A stretch of 64,000 nucleotides of DNA from Acidobacteriales bacterium 59-55 (GCA_001897435.1 MKSV01000011.1:124001-188000); one strand, 5' to 3'; numbered from the stretch's first letter, positions 9,190-18,284 are shown. Translations and numbers: made by a program. Notes: generated by a model from the sequence alone, not told the origin.

Positions 9190-11170
9190 TCACTTTCGGA
9201 ACAGTAAAATGAAATCGACTCCCAGAACCTAGCTCGCTCTCAATTTTGATTGAGCCCCCATGCATCTCAATCAATTGTTTGCAGATAGCCAACCCTAGAC
9301 CAGTTCCTTCGCGGACGCCACTTGTGGCATAACCCACCTGATAAAACTTTTCAAAGACTTGTTCTAATTTATCTGCCGGTATGCCAATCCCCGTGTCCGC
9401 GATCGTGACACGGACAAATTGCCCGTCTTCCTCCGCTTGCACTGTGATTTTTCCCCCCTTCGGAGTAAATTTCACCGCATTTCCCAGCAGATTGTAAAAC
9501 ACCTCTTTGAGGCGCATCGGATCAACGGCAACCAGTCCCTTGAAAATATCATGACTTTCCAAAGCCAAGGACTTCATTATCGCATTAGGACGGATCGCAT
9601 TCACCGCGTCTGAAACCGCATCGGCAAGAGAGATATGTTCGATCCTTAGCGACATCGCTCCCGCTTCAATCTTACTCAAATCCAGAACATCGTTGATTAA
9701 CTCAAGAAGGTGTTCTGAGTCCTCTCGGATGTGCTGGAGATAACGTTTTTGTTTAGAGTTCAGAGCACCTTCCCCCTCTTCACCCAGCAGCTCCGAGAAG
9801 CCCATAATGGTGTGTAGCGGTGTCCTCAACTCATGGCTCATGCTCGCCAGGAATTCACTCTTCAAGAGGTTGAGACGTTCTGCTTCTCTTTGTCGAGCCT
9901 CCAGTTCCACCATGTAATTTTCCTGCAGAGAGCGCATCTGAATCTCAGTCTGCCGACGATCGCTCACATCACGGATGACTGCTGTGACGTTAACGCCATC
10001 GTCTCTCTGGGAGGGACTCAGGCTAATTTCAACCGGGATTTCAATCCCATCCTTTCGCAAAGCGGATAGTTCCATACCGCGACCCATTGGACGCACCTTC
10101 GGAGACTTGGCAAAGGAGGCTCTATGCTCTACATGACGTCCCCGCGCCGCCGATGGAACAAGGACGTCCACATTTTTACTGAGCAACTCCTCTCGTGTAT
10201 AGCCAAACATCACCTCCGCTGTGTGATTGGCCACAAGGATTTTCCCGTTTGGATCGACCTGAAGGATCGCATCAGGGGCATTTTCTATCAGTTCCCGAAA
10301 CTTTGCCTCGGCGAGCACGATCGCTCGCGTTTGTTCTTCCAGTTCGCGGGCAATCTTTCGTTCTGTGATATCAAAGCTGGTCTCCAGAATCTCCCAGCCG
10401 CCAGTTCCCTCTTGACGCTTCCGTCGACTTAACATCGTTCGACGCACACCATCGCGGGTTAAATTGGTCAGTTCGCCTTCCCAATTCCCTTCTGTCTCCA
10501 GCGCCTCGCGCACTAATAATTCCGATTCGAGAAACTTCGTCTGGAGGAGTTCGCAACCGACCCGTCCGATGGCTTCTTCAGCAGGCCATCCATAAACCCG
10601 CTCTGCACCCTTATTCCAATACAGAATGCGATCGTCCATCGATAAAACAAGAATTGGTTCGTACACCTGATCTAGAAGGCGAGCCTGCCTGAGGAGGGTT
10701 GCATCGGCAACGCTTCTGGTTGAGACATCGCGAGACATCTTAGAAATCCCGATCAGCCTGCCTTCCGCATCGTGAATGCCGGATAACGTGAGCGAAACGA
10801 ATATCTGGCTACCGTCTTTGTGACGTCTTGTTGTCTCGTAATGGTCAACACGTTCCCCACGGCGGATCTTTTCGATGAAGCGGGATGTATCCTCTTCATT
10901 CCCCGGCCACGCCAATAAAGAAATATGCTTTCCAAGCACTTCGGAAGCTTCATACCCAAAGATTCTCTGGGCACCCTTGTTCCAACTTGTCACTATGCCT
11001 TCAAGGGATTCACCAATAATTGCATCGTCAGAAGATTCAACAATAGAGGCAAGCCATTGTTGAGCGTCCCGTTTATAAGTTAGAGCTTCCGGGGAAGTCT
11101 CCTCGTCGATCTGCCGGATTGGTCGCTGCACGGGGGGCATTTTTACCATGGGAACGTCATAGCTGTGCAT
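9185..11170 (-). CDS. Soluble multi-PAS sensor histidine kinase
   Basis: A 661-residue kinase with three PAS domains (about 35-150, 160-275, 290-405), each opening with a phrase such as SSDDAIIGESLEGIVTSWNKGA or NAPDAILQVDPNGKILVANHTA. They are followed by a short coiled stretch, HisKA with the phospho-histidine in SHELRTP (His446), and HATPase_c with N, G1 and G2 boxes (YNLLGNAVKFTPKGG, IADTGIGIP, GTGLGLAICKQ). No membrane segment or signal peptide is visible, so it is cytoplasmic and would sense an internal redox or ligand cue. Whether a PAS binds heme or flavin cannot be told. It diverges from the Usp cluster at 11337 across a shared region with CRP-like sites. Confidence 0.9.
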   Translation of the reverse strand: MHSYDVPMVKMPPVQRPIRQIDEETSPEALTYKRDAQQWLASIVESSDDAIIGESLEGIVTSWNKGAQRIFGYEASEVLGKHISLLAWPGNEEDTSRFIEKIRRGERVDHYETTRRHKDGSQIFVSLTLSGIHDAEGRLIGISKMSRDVSTRSVADATLLRQARLLDQVYEPILVLSMDDRILYWNKGAERVYGWPAEEAIGRVGCELLQTKFLESELLVREALETEGNWEGELTNLTRDGVRRTMLSRRKRQEGTGGWEILETSFDITERKIARELEEQTRAIVLAEAKFRELIENAPDAILQVDPNGKILVANHTAEVMFGYTREELLSKNVDVLVPSAARGRHVEHRASFAKSPKVRPMGRGMELSALRKDGIEIPVEISLSPSQRDDGVNVTAVIRDVSDRRQTEIQMRSLQENYMVELEARQREAERLNLLKSEFLASMSHELRTPLHTIMGFSELLGEEGEGALNSKQKRYLQHIREDSEHLLELINDVLDLSKIEAGAMSLRIEHISLADAVSDAVNAIRPNAIMKSLALESHDIFKGLVAVDPMRLKEVFYNLLGNAVKFTPKGGKITVQAEEDGQFVRVTIADTGIGIPADKLEQVFEKFYQVGYATSGVREGTGLGLAICKQLIEMHGGSIKIESELGSGSRFHFTVPKVM

Positions 11171-11259
11171 TTTACGGCTACGTCAGCAATATGAACAACT
11201 TTCAATGAACCCGTTGCCATATTGCCCATAATCAAATGCGGGTTCGACCTTCATACACT

Positions 11260-11293
11260 TGTGACGATCGTCTTTCGAGTGACGGCTGTCACA
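11260..11293. promoter_or_regulatory. CRP/FNR-type operator pair in divergent kinase/Usp promoter region
   Basis: The main site AGTGACGGCTGTCACA (11278-11293) keeps GTGA-N6-TCACA. A weaker copy, TGTGACGATCGTCTTT (11260-11275), has one good half. The pair lies 44 bp upstream of the zinc-ribbon gene and about 108 bp upstream of the histidine kinase. Confidence 0.55.
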
Positions 11294-11336
11294 GCATGAT
11301 TTTTTAGCACGTCGTAAGTTGATTGCGGAGGTGACC

Positions 11337-11699
11337 ATGGTCAATTCCTGCGTCAATCCGGATTGCGGTACTGCGCTCAAGACCCTTAACGGCGGTCATC
11401 TCTATGCTGTCGAAAGGCGGTCCGCGAACACCGAGTTTTTCTGGCTCTGCCCAACCTGCGTGACCGGGTTTATCTTTTGTCTGGACTTGAAGAACTCTCC
11501 TGTTGTGAGACCGAGATCTGACCGTGAACTTCGTCGCCCACCTGACCCAGATAGCCGCCTGCTGCTCGTTTCCGACCTCGGGGAGTATACATCGTCGTAT
11601 CAAGTCACCCGTCGATATGAATTAGCCTCTTCCGGAGGGTCAGGCTATATCAACTTTCATCATGATCCAATGCAGCACGAACTTTTATTGAATCTGTAA
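11337..11699 (+). CDS. Small putative zinc-ribbon protein, unknown function
   Basis: A 120-residue soluble protein. Cys5 and Cys10 pair with Cys38 and Cys41 (C-x4-C ... CPTC), the layout of a zinc ribbon, with a further Cys48. The C-terminal half is polar and has no recognised domain. The ATG at 11337 has GGAGGTGACC directly upstream, so it is preferred over the TTG six codons earlier. The gene ends 25 bp before a Usp gene in the same direction and shares its CRP-like site, so it probably belongs to the low-oxygen regulon. No function assigned. Confidence 0.7.
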   Translation: MVNSCVNPDCGTALKTLNGGHLYAVERRSANTEFFWLCPTCVTGFIFCLDLKNSPVVRPRSDRELRRPPDPDSRLLLVSDLGEYTSSYQVTRRYELASSGGSGYINFHHDPMQHELLLNL

Positions 11700-11724
11700 A
11701 CAGCGCGGAAAGGAGCAGAAGCCT

Positions 11725-12654
11725 ATGCGAGCATCAGTCAATGGGTCGGCACAGCCATTTACCACAATCCTTTTTGCGAGCGACCTCTCTGCCGCATCGC
11801 AAGTGACCTTCCACGTCGCTCTTTGCGTGTGCGCGGCATTCAGAGCGAGTCTTTCTATTCTGCATGTCTTTGAGTATCCCAAGGCCAGCGCATCCGAACC
11901 GCGAGGTCGGATACCTGAATCAGGCTCCCATAAGGAAGGCGCTCTAGAATCACTTGAAAGGTTCCGTGAGGAAGCGAATCAAGCAGGTGTGCGGTGTGAA
12001 ACGATAATAGCTAGCGGAATCGCGTCGCTAGCAATTCTCAAGGTTCTTTCACAGAACAAGAATGATCTGGTCGTTCTTGGGACAAGTGCTCCTCATGGTT
12101 TTGAACGACTTGTCTTTGGTTCAACCGCCGAAGCAGTTCTGCGTGAAGCCACATGCCCAGTATTGACGGTGGGTCCCCATACAACGAATCCGGCAATGGC
12201 AAATTGGACTGAAGCCCCAGTGGTCTTTGCGACAAACTTCCATCGCACTACGACTCATGCCATTCGCTATGCTGCAACGTTTTGTAAGACGACGCGATCA
12301 CCATTGCATTGCCTCCACGTGCTTCCACAAGCGCTTGAATCCGGTTCTCCAAGCCAGATTGTTCCGCAGATCATGAAAGAGGCCTTGTGTCATATTGCTG
12401 CTGAGAATAACGTGGAGACCACTTCCGACATTTACACAATTGCATATGGCAGCGATGTCTCAAAAGCAATAACCGAGTATGCCAGGCAGCACAGAGCGCG
12501 GCTAATCGTCCTCGGCATTGAGCAGTCCTCGATCCTTGCGTCACATATTTCTACTGACATTGCGTATCGCATCATCACAGAGTCTCTATGTCCTGTACTT
12601 ACGATCGCCTTCGCGTCGGAATCGCCACCGATCCTAGCTGCAGCCTGCTTGTGA
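11725..12654 (+). CDS. Universal stress protein, tandem Usp domains
   Basis: A 309-residue protein of two Usp (Rossmann-like) domains, about 13-152 and 165-298. The first carries the ATP-binding-type pattern G-x2-A-x-HG-x8-GS-T (GTSAPHGFERLVFGSTAEAVL), ending in CPVLTVGP; the second is more diverged (IVLGIEQSSILASHIS). An AAGGAGC site precedes the ATG. It is most like the Usp at 41209-42066 among the seven in this window. It is likely co-transcribed with the zinc-ribbon gene. Usps of this kind support survival under oxygen or energy limitation; the exact ligand is unknown. Confidence 0.88.
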   Translation: MRASVNGSAQPFTTILFASDLSAASQVTFHVALCVCAAFRASLSILHVFEYPKASASEPRGRIPESGSHKEGALESLERFREEANQAGVRCETIIASGIASLAILKVLSQNKNDLVVLGTSAPHGFERLVFGSTAEAVLREATCPVLTVGPHTTNPAMANWTEAPVVFATNFHRTTTHAIRYAATFCKTTRSPLHCLHVLPQALESGSPSQIVPQIMKEALCHIAAENNVETTSDIYTIAYGSDVSKAITEYARQHRARLIVLGIEQSSILASHISTDIAYRIITESLCPVLTIAFASESPPILAAACL

Positions 12655-12679
12655 GGATTCAATGAGCAAACTGGTGTAA

Positions 12680-14350
12680 ATGTTTCACGCTCCGAGGAAA
12701 CAGACTCAAAGAAACGAAAGTGTGATCTCAATGCCTCAAGAATCAGTTGACAAGAGTTCTCTCTTTTACTTGGTGGGCGGTGGAGTCGCATCGCTTGCAG
12801 CTGCGGCCTTCCTCATTCGTGATGGAGACGTACCGGGCAAAAACATTGTCGTCTTCGAAGAGTCAGAGAAAATCGGCGGGAGTCTTGACGCAGCCGGAAC
12901 TTCTAGGACTGGCTACGTTATGCGTGGCGGCCGAATGATCGAAAGTAAATATCTCTGTACATATGATTTATTTTCCTCGATTCCGACTCTTGACGACAGC
13001 AAAACGGTCACAGAAGAGATCTTCGAATGGAACAGGGTGATGAAGACCTCGTCGAAATCGCGTCTCTTTCGAGAAGGGCACAGGGTAAATGCTCCCAAAT
13101 TTGGCCTCAGCGAAAAGCATATTCTGGCAATCGAACGCCTCGAACTCCAACCAGAAGTGATCCTAGGACGGACCAGCGTCTCCGATCATTTCGAATCTTC
13201 ATTCTTTAAAACAGATTTCTGGTTCATGTGGTGTTCCACCTTCGCTTTTCAGCCCTGGCACAGTGCGGTTGAGTTCAAACGCTATCTGTTGCGCTTTACA
13301 CACATGGTTTCAGGATTCAACACGCTCGGCGGGATCATGCGAACGCCCTATAACCAATACGACTCTATGATACGTCCACTCCAGAGGTGGTTGGAAGCCC
13401 GCGGTGTGCGATTTGAATATGCCACTTCCGTCACAAATCTGGGCCTTTGTCATGATGCTGAGGGCTATTGTGTGGATCGTATCATTTGTGAACAGGAGGG
13501 TCGCAAAAAGCAAATCAGAGTGGAGGGAACGGACTATGTCATTGTTACATTAGGATCGATGACAGAAGATTCCAACTTGGGGTCCATGGATTCGGCGCCT
13601 GTACTGAAAGGCAAGGCTAAAGGAAGATCCTGGACTTTGTGGGAGAAGATCGCCGATGGCCATCCTCAATTTGGCCGTCCAGCCAACTTCGCCGACCATA
13701 TAGACGAGTCCAAATGGGTCTCTTTCACCACAACACTCCATGACCCGACTTTTTTTCGCCTCATCGAAGACATGACAGGAAATGTTCCGGGAGAAGGAGG
13801 CCTTGTAACGTTCCCAGACTCTAATTGGTTAGCGTCAATCGTCTTACCTCAACAACCCCATTTTATTGGACAACCAGCTGATACTCAGGTCTTTTGGGGC
13901 TATGGCCTTTCTGTCGACAGACCCGGCAATTTTGTAAAAAAGCCTATGTCTTCATGTACCGGCAGGGAGATTATGATCGAGATTATGGGCCACCTAGGGA
14001 TTCAAGCTCATGCCCAACAAATCCTGGATACGTGCACCTGTATTCCCTGCATGATGCCCTTCATCACCAGCCAGTTTTTGCGTCGAGCCAAAGGTGATCG
14101 TCCTCAGGTAGTACCGAAGCGCTCAAAGAACCTTGCCTTTGTTGGACAATTCTGTGAACTTCCGGACGACGTAGTGTTCACCATAGAATATTCAATCCGC
14201 ACCGCACAAACTGCAGTCTATGCATTGCTGGGTCTGCGTAGGTACCCTCCCCCCGTATACAAGGGGCATCACGATCCACGCATTCTACTTAAGACTTTCT
14301 TCGCCTTGCATGATAGACCAGGAGGCTTACTCAGCTCTAACAATCTATAA
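12680..14350 (+). CDS. ohyA: Oleate hydratase (FAD-dependent fatty acid hydratase)
   Basis: A 556-residue member of the MCRA/oleate hydratase family. The FAD-binding N-terminus reads FYLVGGGVASLAAAAFLIRDG, followed by VVFEESEKIGGSLDAAG. The loop GYVMRGGRMIESKYLCTYDLF corresponds to the RGGREME loop of characterised hydratases, whose Glu activates water. Later phrases such as FWFMWCSTFAFQPWHSAVEFKRY and GFNTLGGIMRTPYNQYDS are also family-typical. It adds water to cis-9 unsaturated fatty acids to give 10-hydroxy acids, which may serve membrane lipid detoxification. The start is uncertain: ATG 12680 or ATG 12731, neither with a strong ribosome site. It follows the Usp gene by 25 bp and may share its promoter. 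Confidence 0.88.
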   Translation: MFHAPRKQTQRNESVISMPQESVDKSSLFYLVGGGVASLAAAAFLIRDGDVPGKNIVVFEESEKIGGSLDAAGTSRTGYVMRGGRMIESKYLCTYDLFSSIPTLDDSKTVTEEIFEWNRVMKTSSKSRLFREGHRVNAPKFGLSEKHILAIERLELQPEVILGRTSVSDHFESSFFKTDFWFMWCSTFAFQPWHSAVEFKRYLLRFTHMVSGFNTLGGIMRTPYNQYDSMIRPLQRWLEARGVRFEYATSVTNLGLCHDAEGYCVDRIICEQEGRKKQIRVEGTDYVIVTLGSMTEDSNLGSMDSAPVLKGKAKGRSWTLWEKIADGHPQFGRPANFADHIDESKWVSFTTTLHDPTFFRLIEDMTGNVPGEGGLVTFPDSNWLASIVLPQQPHFIGQPADTQVFWGYGLSVDRPGNFVKKPMSSCTGREIMIEIMGHLGIQAHAQQILDTCTCIPCMMPFITSQFLRRAKGDRPQVVPKRSKNLAFVGQFCELPDDVVFTIEYSIRTAQTAVYALLGLRRYPPPVYKGHHDPRILLKTFFALHDRPGGLLSSNNL

Positions 14351-14417
14351 TTCGAAACCATTTTCGGCAGGATTTCTGCCTGGAGGATGACAATTATTCA
14401 TTTTCCAGCCAATGCTT

Positions 14418-14594
14418 TTAATCCATTATCTTCCGCGCCACACTGCCATCTTCTCGCACAGCGTCGGCCAGATGCAGCATAGCTGAACGTAAAAACTCCT
14501 CACAACCACAACATTTGAAGATTGCACATTCAAGCATGTCAAATTCCTCCTCACAACAAATTGCGAATCGCTGAATCCATGGCTTGAAGGGCAT
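14418..14594 (-). CDS. Small cysteine-rich protein, unknown function
   Basis: A 58-codon frame 51 bp downstream of a Usp gene in the same direction. The ATG at 14594 has GGAGGGAAGCT immediately upstream; an in-frame ATG at 14609 also has GGTGAGG. The protein is rich in Cys and Glu (CCEEEFDMLECAIFKCCGCEEF), with six cysteines in its middle, so metal binding is possible. I recognise no family. The ribosome site and position support it as a real gene, but it is short. Confidence 0.45.
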   Translation of the reverse strand: MPFKPWIQRFAICCEEEFDMLECAIFKCCGCEEFLRSAMLHLADAVREDGSVARKIMD

Positions 14595-14645
14595 ATAGCT
14601 TCCCTCCATACCCTCACCAAACCTTTACTTGTCGTGTCCTGAAAT

Positions 14646-15539
14646 CTAGGAAGCACAGACTGTCAGCACCGGACATTCCGCCTTCATAAGCACCTGACCA
14701 ACGGTTCCCTCTACTAAGTGGGCGTACCACGTTCCGCTGTGCTTTGCACCAAGAACGATCAGATCGGCATCGACCTTCTTGGCAAGTCCTAGAATTCCTG
14801 GCGCAACTTCTCCAGTCTCGACCACCCGTTCAGGGCTAATCCAGTCATAGGTGGATCTAGGAATGAGCTGTTGCAAAGCTTCCTCAAACTTCAGCTCCAA
14901 TTCGGCTGTTTTGCAGATGTCCTTGCCTGGTCGGTCGAGCACATGGCACAGGTAAATTTTTGCAACGCTATCCTGGGCAAAGCTCAGCGCAACGGCGGCT
15001 TCCAAGGCAGCACTGGAACTGAAATCCGTCGCGAACACTACCGTATGGAACGAAAAGCCTCCTTTTGGAGCTAATTTGGCATTCGGACCGATCGTCAGGA
15101 CAGGGCAGCTTGCATGCCTGATCATTCCCTCGGCACACGAACCAAGAATCGCCTTGCTCAGTCCATGACGTGCGTTCGTTCCGGTAACGATTAGATCGGC
15201 CTTGAGTTCCCTGGCAAAACCGACAACCGTCGCCGCTGGGTTGTGAGATTCCATCGTGTGCGCCGTCGTTCGTACTCCCGCGGAGGTCATATCGTCAAGA
15301 AGGCGTTCCTGGTTTTCTGCACTCGTGCGACGCATCTCATCAATGGGCAGTCCAACAACTGCGGCTTCGGACCGAGGAGCAACCGACAAATCAATCACAT
15401 GCGCGAGCGACAGGCTCGAAGAGAAGCGCTTTGCTAATCCCTGCGCGTAGCTCGAGGCCTTTTCAGCAGAAGAGGAAAAATCCGTCGCCAAAACGATCCG
15501 ATCCAAAGTGAGTCCAACTTGATCCCCGATTACCGGCAT
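14646..15539 (-). CDS. Universal stress protein, tandem Usp domains
   Basis: A 297-residue double Usp. The start is ATG 15539 (MPVIGDQVGL), with GAGGTGG six bases upstream; the frame runs open to 15776 but that part covers the promoter. Its length and first residues match the paralogues at 35108-36001 and 48829-49728. Domain 1 has GTNARHGLSKAILGSCAEGMIRHASCPVLTIGP, an ATP-binding-type loop; domain 2 has GAKHSGTWYAHLVEGTVGQVL. It is divergent from another Usp, with two CRP-like sites between them. Confidence 0.9.
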   Translation of the reverse strand: MPVIGDQVGLTLDRIVLATDFSSSAEKASSYAQGLAKRFSSSLSLAHVIDLSVAPRSEAAVVGLPIDEMRRTSAENQERLLDDMTSAGVRTTAHTMESHNPAATVVGFARELKADLIVTGTNARHGLSKAILGSCAEGMIRHASCPVLTIGPNAKLAPKGGFSFHTVVFATDFSSSAALEAAVALSFAQDSVAKIYLCHVLDRPGKDICKTAELELKFEEALQQLIPRSTYDWISPERVVETGEVAPGILGLAKKVDADLIVLGAKHSGTWYAHLVEGTVGQVLMKAECPVLTVCAS

Positions 15540-15653
15540 GTGCCACCTCATTGCTTGAATTTGGGTAATGCTTGTTCGAAGACTAAGTCTGTCGAACCCG
15601 AACCGCCGTGAGCCTCTACATACAGGAGCGTAATCGCTGTCACGCGGTTTGAC

Positions 15654-15699
15654 TGTGACCTCGATCACACCTACCTCTTCGCATGTGACCGGTGTCACG
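15654..15699. promoter_or_regulatory. Two CRP/FNR-type operators between divergent Usp genes
   Basis: TGTGACCTCGATCACA (15654-15669, perfect arms) and TGTGACCGGTGTCACG (15684-15699, one mismatch) are 30 bp apart centre to centre. The first is 115 bp from the leftward Usp start, the second 80 bp from the rightward one, so each gene may have its own site. TATGCT at 15722-15727 is a possible -10 element for the rightward gene. Confidence 0.65.
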
Positions 15700-15778
15700 G
15701 CGGGGTAGGGCGCACTGGACCTATGCTGATTCGAGAACGTATCCCCGCACCCTCGCGGTGAACTGAAGAGGCGCACTC

Positions 15779-16708
15779 ATGATTCCTGCTCATAGGGCTC
15801 CGGGCGGTCCCATCCAGATGGGAATCCTCACTCCAGGTAGTATTCCTTTCGCTAGGATCCTAGTTGGCATCGACTTTTCCGATCCCGCCGCACGTGCATT
15901 ACAGGTGGCACTTGCAGTCGGAGAGATTTTCGCGTCGGAAATAGTGCTTATTCATGCCGTTCCTAATGTATATGGACCACAGACATACCCGATGAGAGCT
16001 GAATTTCTGAGAACGAATCTCAATCGAGCCAGGGAAAGGATGGATCAACTTATCGCTGACGAGCCGCGGCTCTATCAGTTGAGCGCGGCTACGATGGTTG
16101 CTTACGGAAGCCCTGTCGGGCTTATTCAACAAGCCGCAATCGACGAGAATGCTGATTTGATTGTCGTCGGATCCCGCGGAACATCTGGAATAGAGCGACT
16201 CGCGCTTGGATCAGTAGCTGAGACTATTCTGCGCAAGGTCCCCTGTCCTGTGCTCGTCGTCGGACCAAACTGCGCTGCCGTGCAGAATCCATTTCGCTCC
16301 ATTTTGCTTGCTACAGATCTCGAAACAACCGGGTTACGCCCGGTGCAGTATGCCAGGGCGTTAGCCAAATGTGCTCTGAGTAGCCACCTAACATTACTCC
16401 ACGTAATTGAGAGAAACCCTCATACCCCAGGCCCCGATCCCGAACTGTTCGAAAATGACCTTCGCAGGGAACTCCAGCGGTTAAGTCCACCGGATTCCGG
16501 ACTCAATTGCAGGCCCAGGATGCTACTCGAACACGGCAGACCGCCTCAGGTAATCGTAGATAAAGCTAAGGCAGAGGGAGCGAGCCTGGTTATCGTTGGC
16601 CTGCGCCAGCCGGTAACCTTGTCAGATCATGTTCCCTGGTCCACGCTCTCGCATATCGTCCGTGATCTCGAATGCAGCGTTCTCGTGATCAAAAACTCAT
16701 TCCATTGA
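15779..16708 (+). CDS. Universal stress protein, tandem Usp domains
   Basis: A 309-residue double Usp. Domain 1 (from about 24, FARILVGIDFSDPAARAL) carries GSRGTSGIERLALGSVAETILRKVPCPVLVVGP, a clear nucleotide-binding-type loop. Domain 2 begins near FRSILLATDLETTG and has IVGLRQPVTLSDHVPWSTLSHIV. It is most similar to the Usp at 44789-45703 and belongs to a different subgroup from its divergent neighbour. GAAGAGG lies upstream of the ATG. It is convergent with acetate kinase. Confidence 0.9.
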   Translation: MIPAHRAPGGPIQMGILTPGSIPFARILVGIDFSDPAARALQVALAVGEIFASEIVLIHAVPNVYGPQTYPMRAEFLRTNLNRARERMDQLIADEPRLYQLSAATMVAYGSPVGLIQQAAIDENADLIVVGSRGTSGIERLALGSVAETILRKVPCPVLVVGPNCAAVQNPFRSILLATDLETTGLRPVQYARALAKCALSSHLTLLHVIERNPHTPGPDPELFENDLRRELQRLSPPDSGLNCRPRMLLEHGRPPQVIVDKAKAEGASLVIVGLRQPVTLSDHVPWSTLSHIVRDLECSVLVIKNSFH

Positions 16709-16804
16709 CGCCCCCGATGTCGAGGCGCCACTGACTAGGCGTATCAGGAGCTTTATCTTACGTCATCCAAATAGCAAGAGAAGGTGGACACTGGCCATCC
16801 AGGG

Positions 16805-18010
16805 TTATCCAGAAGAGTGAGGTAGTTGTGAGATACCAGTCTCTCTCATAATCGCACGGCAATGGCGAGCAATCATGAGATCCTCTTCACTGGCTACAAC
16901 GCAGACTTGTACCTTGCTGGTATCTGTCGAGATCGTCCCGTAATGCGATTCGTTTCTGAGATCGTCGAGATCAAAGCCTAGAAAAGCCAAGCCTCTACAA
17001 ACATCACTTCGCACGCGAACACTGTGCTCACCAATTCCTCCAGAGAACACCAGCATATCCAAGCCTCCAAGTATTGCCGCATAGGCGGCAATTGTTTTTC
17101 GAATGGAAGTACAAAATAATTCGATAGCCAGTTGCGCTTCCTGAGTTCCTTTGGCAGCTGCAGCTTCAATATCGCGCATATCTGACATGCCTCCCGATAG
17201 CGCTCTCAGACCGGCATTGTGATTCAGCAGGGCTTCGAGCGAATCTGTGTCCACGCATTTCGTTCGTAAAAGATAAAGCAACACTCCGGGATCAAGATCG
17301 CCGCTACGGCTACCCATTGGAATCCCACCTGTGGGCGTAAGACCCATTGTCGTATCGATGGATCGACCTTCACAAATCGCCGCCAAGCTAGCACCATTAC
17401 CCAGGTGAGCGATTACAGTACGATGGGGCAGATCGCTACCCATCTGCTGAATGATCGACTCATACGAAAGCCCGTGAAATCCATAGCGCCGAATGCCTTC
17501 GTCGTACAGCTCCCGCGGCAGGGGAAACCTTGCTGCAACTTCCGGAATAGTATGATGAAAAGCGGTATCGAAGCACGCAAATTGCGGAACCTGTGGGTAG
17601 ATACGTTCTGCTCTTTCTATCAATTGAAGTGCTAGAGGGATGTGAAGCGGCGCGAAATGGGTGTATTTGCGTAGCTCTTGAAGAACCCCCCCTGTAATCC
17701 TTTGGTGAGCGATTAGATGAGGACCACCATGAACCACTCGATGTCCGATCGCACGAAGTCTCCCCTGAAAGGTTCCTGCAATCCAGTGTGCGGCTTTGCT
17801 GAGAGCGTCCTGCTGCGTTGCAAACGAACATTTTTCGGACCGCAGCGTCCGCCCGTCGTCGTCCAGCAACTCGAGTGTGCCACTGCTCCGTCCAATCCCG
17901 TCCGCTACTCCACTTAAAAGGAGCTGCTCTTCGTGATTTCCTTCGTTGTAGATTCCGAATTTAAGGGAGGAAGACCCTGCATTTATGACCAAAATAGCTG
18001 AATCGGACAC
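16805..18010 (-). CDS. ackA: Acetate kinase
   Basis: A 401-residue protein, the normal length. Motifs are ILVINAGSSSLKFGIY at the N-terminus, RVVHGG, CFDTAFHHTIP, RYGFHGLSYE, HLGNGAS, DTTMGLTPTGGIPMGSRSGDLDPG and VFSGGIGEHS. It transfers phosphate from acetyl phosphate to ADP, giving acetate and ATP. The phosphoketolase at 30924-33365 supplies acetyl phosphate directly, so the two form a short ATP-yielding route. A CRP-like site lies 88 bp upstream. Just beyond it is a decayed phosphoketolase fragment, which suggests the two genes were once neighbours here. Confidence 0.96.
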   Translation of the reverse strand: MSDSAILVINAGSSSLKFGIYNEGNHEEQLLLSGVADGIGRSSGTLELLDDDGRTLRSEKCSFATQQDALSKAAHWIAGTFQGRLRAIGHRVVHGGPHLIAHQRITGGVLQELRKYTHFAPLHIPLALQLIERAERIYPQVPQFACFDTAFHHTIPEVAARFPLPRELYDEGIRRYGFHGLSYESIIQQMGSDLPHRTVIAHLGNGASLAAICEGRSIDTTMGLTPTGGIPMGSRSGDLDPGVLLYLLRTKCVDTDSLEALLNHNAGLRALSGGMSDMRDIEAAAAKGTQEAQLAIELFCTSIRKTIAAYAAILGGLDMLVFSGGIGEHSVRVRSDVCRGLAFLGFDLDDLRNESHYGTISTDTSKVQVCVVASEEDLMIARHCRAIMRETGISQLPHSSG

Positions 18011-18097
18011 GTGCGAGCCAACTTTCTGAAGGGCTGAAGGGGAAAATGCATTTCTGCTCCGACTATGGACATGCTGGTATATCTACTTACAGCATAT

Positions 18098-18113
18098 TGT
18101 GACGAACGTCACT
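18098..18113. promoter_or_regulatory. CRP/FNR-type operator upstream of ackA
   Basis: TGTGACGAACGTCACT has a perfect left arm and one mismatch on the right. It ends 88 bp before the ackA start on the minus strand. Confidence 0.6.
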
Positions 18114-18124
18114 GCCTATAAGCA

Positions 18125-18228
18125 TGACCATTTAGCGACCTTCTGGCACTCTAATAAATACTCAATCCTATCCGTAGCACACCCTCTTCCCTATCCCTCA
18201 TCTGAGCGGCTATAAGGATAGATAACTT
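18125..18228 (+). pseudogene. Decayed fragment of a phosphoketolase gene
   Basis: The plus strand here aligns by eye with the intact phosphoketolase gene at about 31489-31590. Shared blocks include CTGGCACTCTAA, CTCAATCCTATCCG and TTCCCTATCC, with similar sequence between and after them (GAGCGGCTATAAGGATAGATAAC against GAACGGCTACAAGATAAATAAC). The corresponding protein segment is around GPLATSWHSNKFLNP to HLNGYKINNP, near the thiamine diphosphate site. Small length differences break the frame, so it cannot encode protein. I see no similarity beyond this roughly 100-bp stretch. Confidence 0.7.
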
Positions 18229-18284
18229 TAGATCTAAACGATCACCGTTTCAAAAAGTGAGATACCTAATCGAGTACTCACGCC

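Noticed and set aside
15540..15776. N-terminal extension of the Usp at 14646 up to 15776
   Set aside because: It covers two operators, has no similarity to the two sister Usps, and the internal ATG 15539 has a strong ribosome site.
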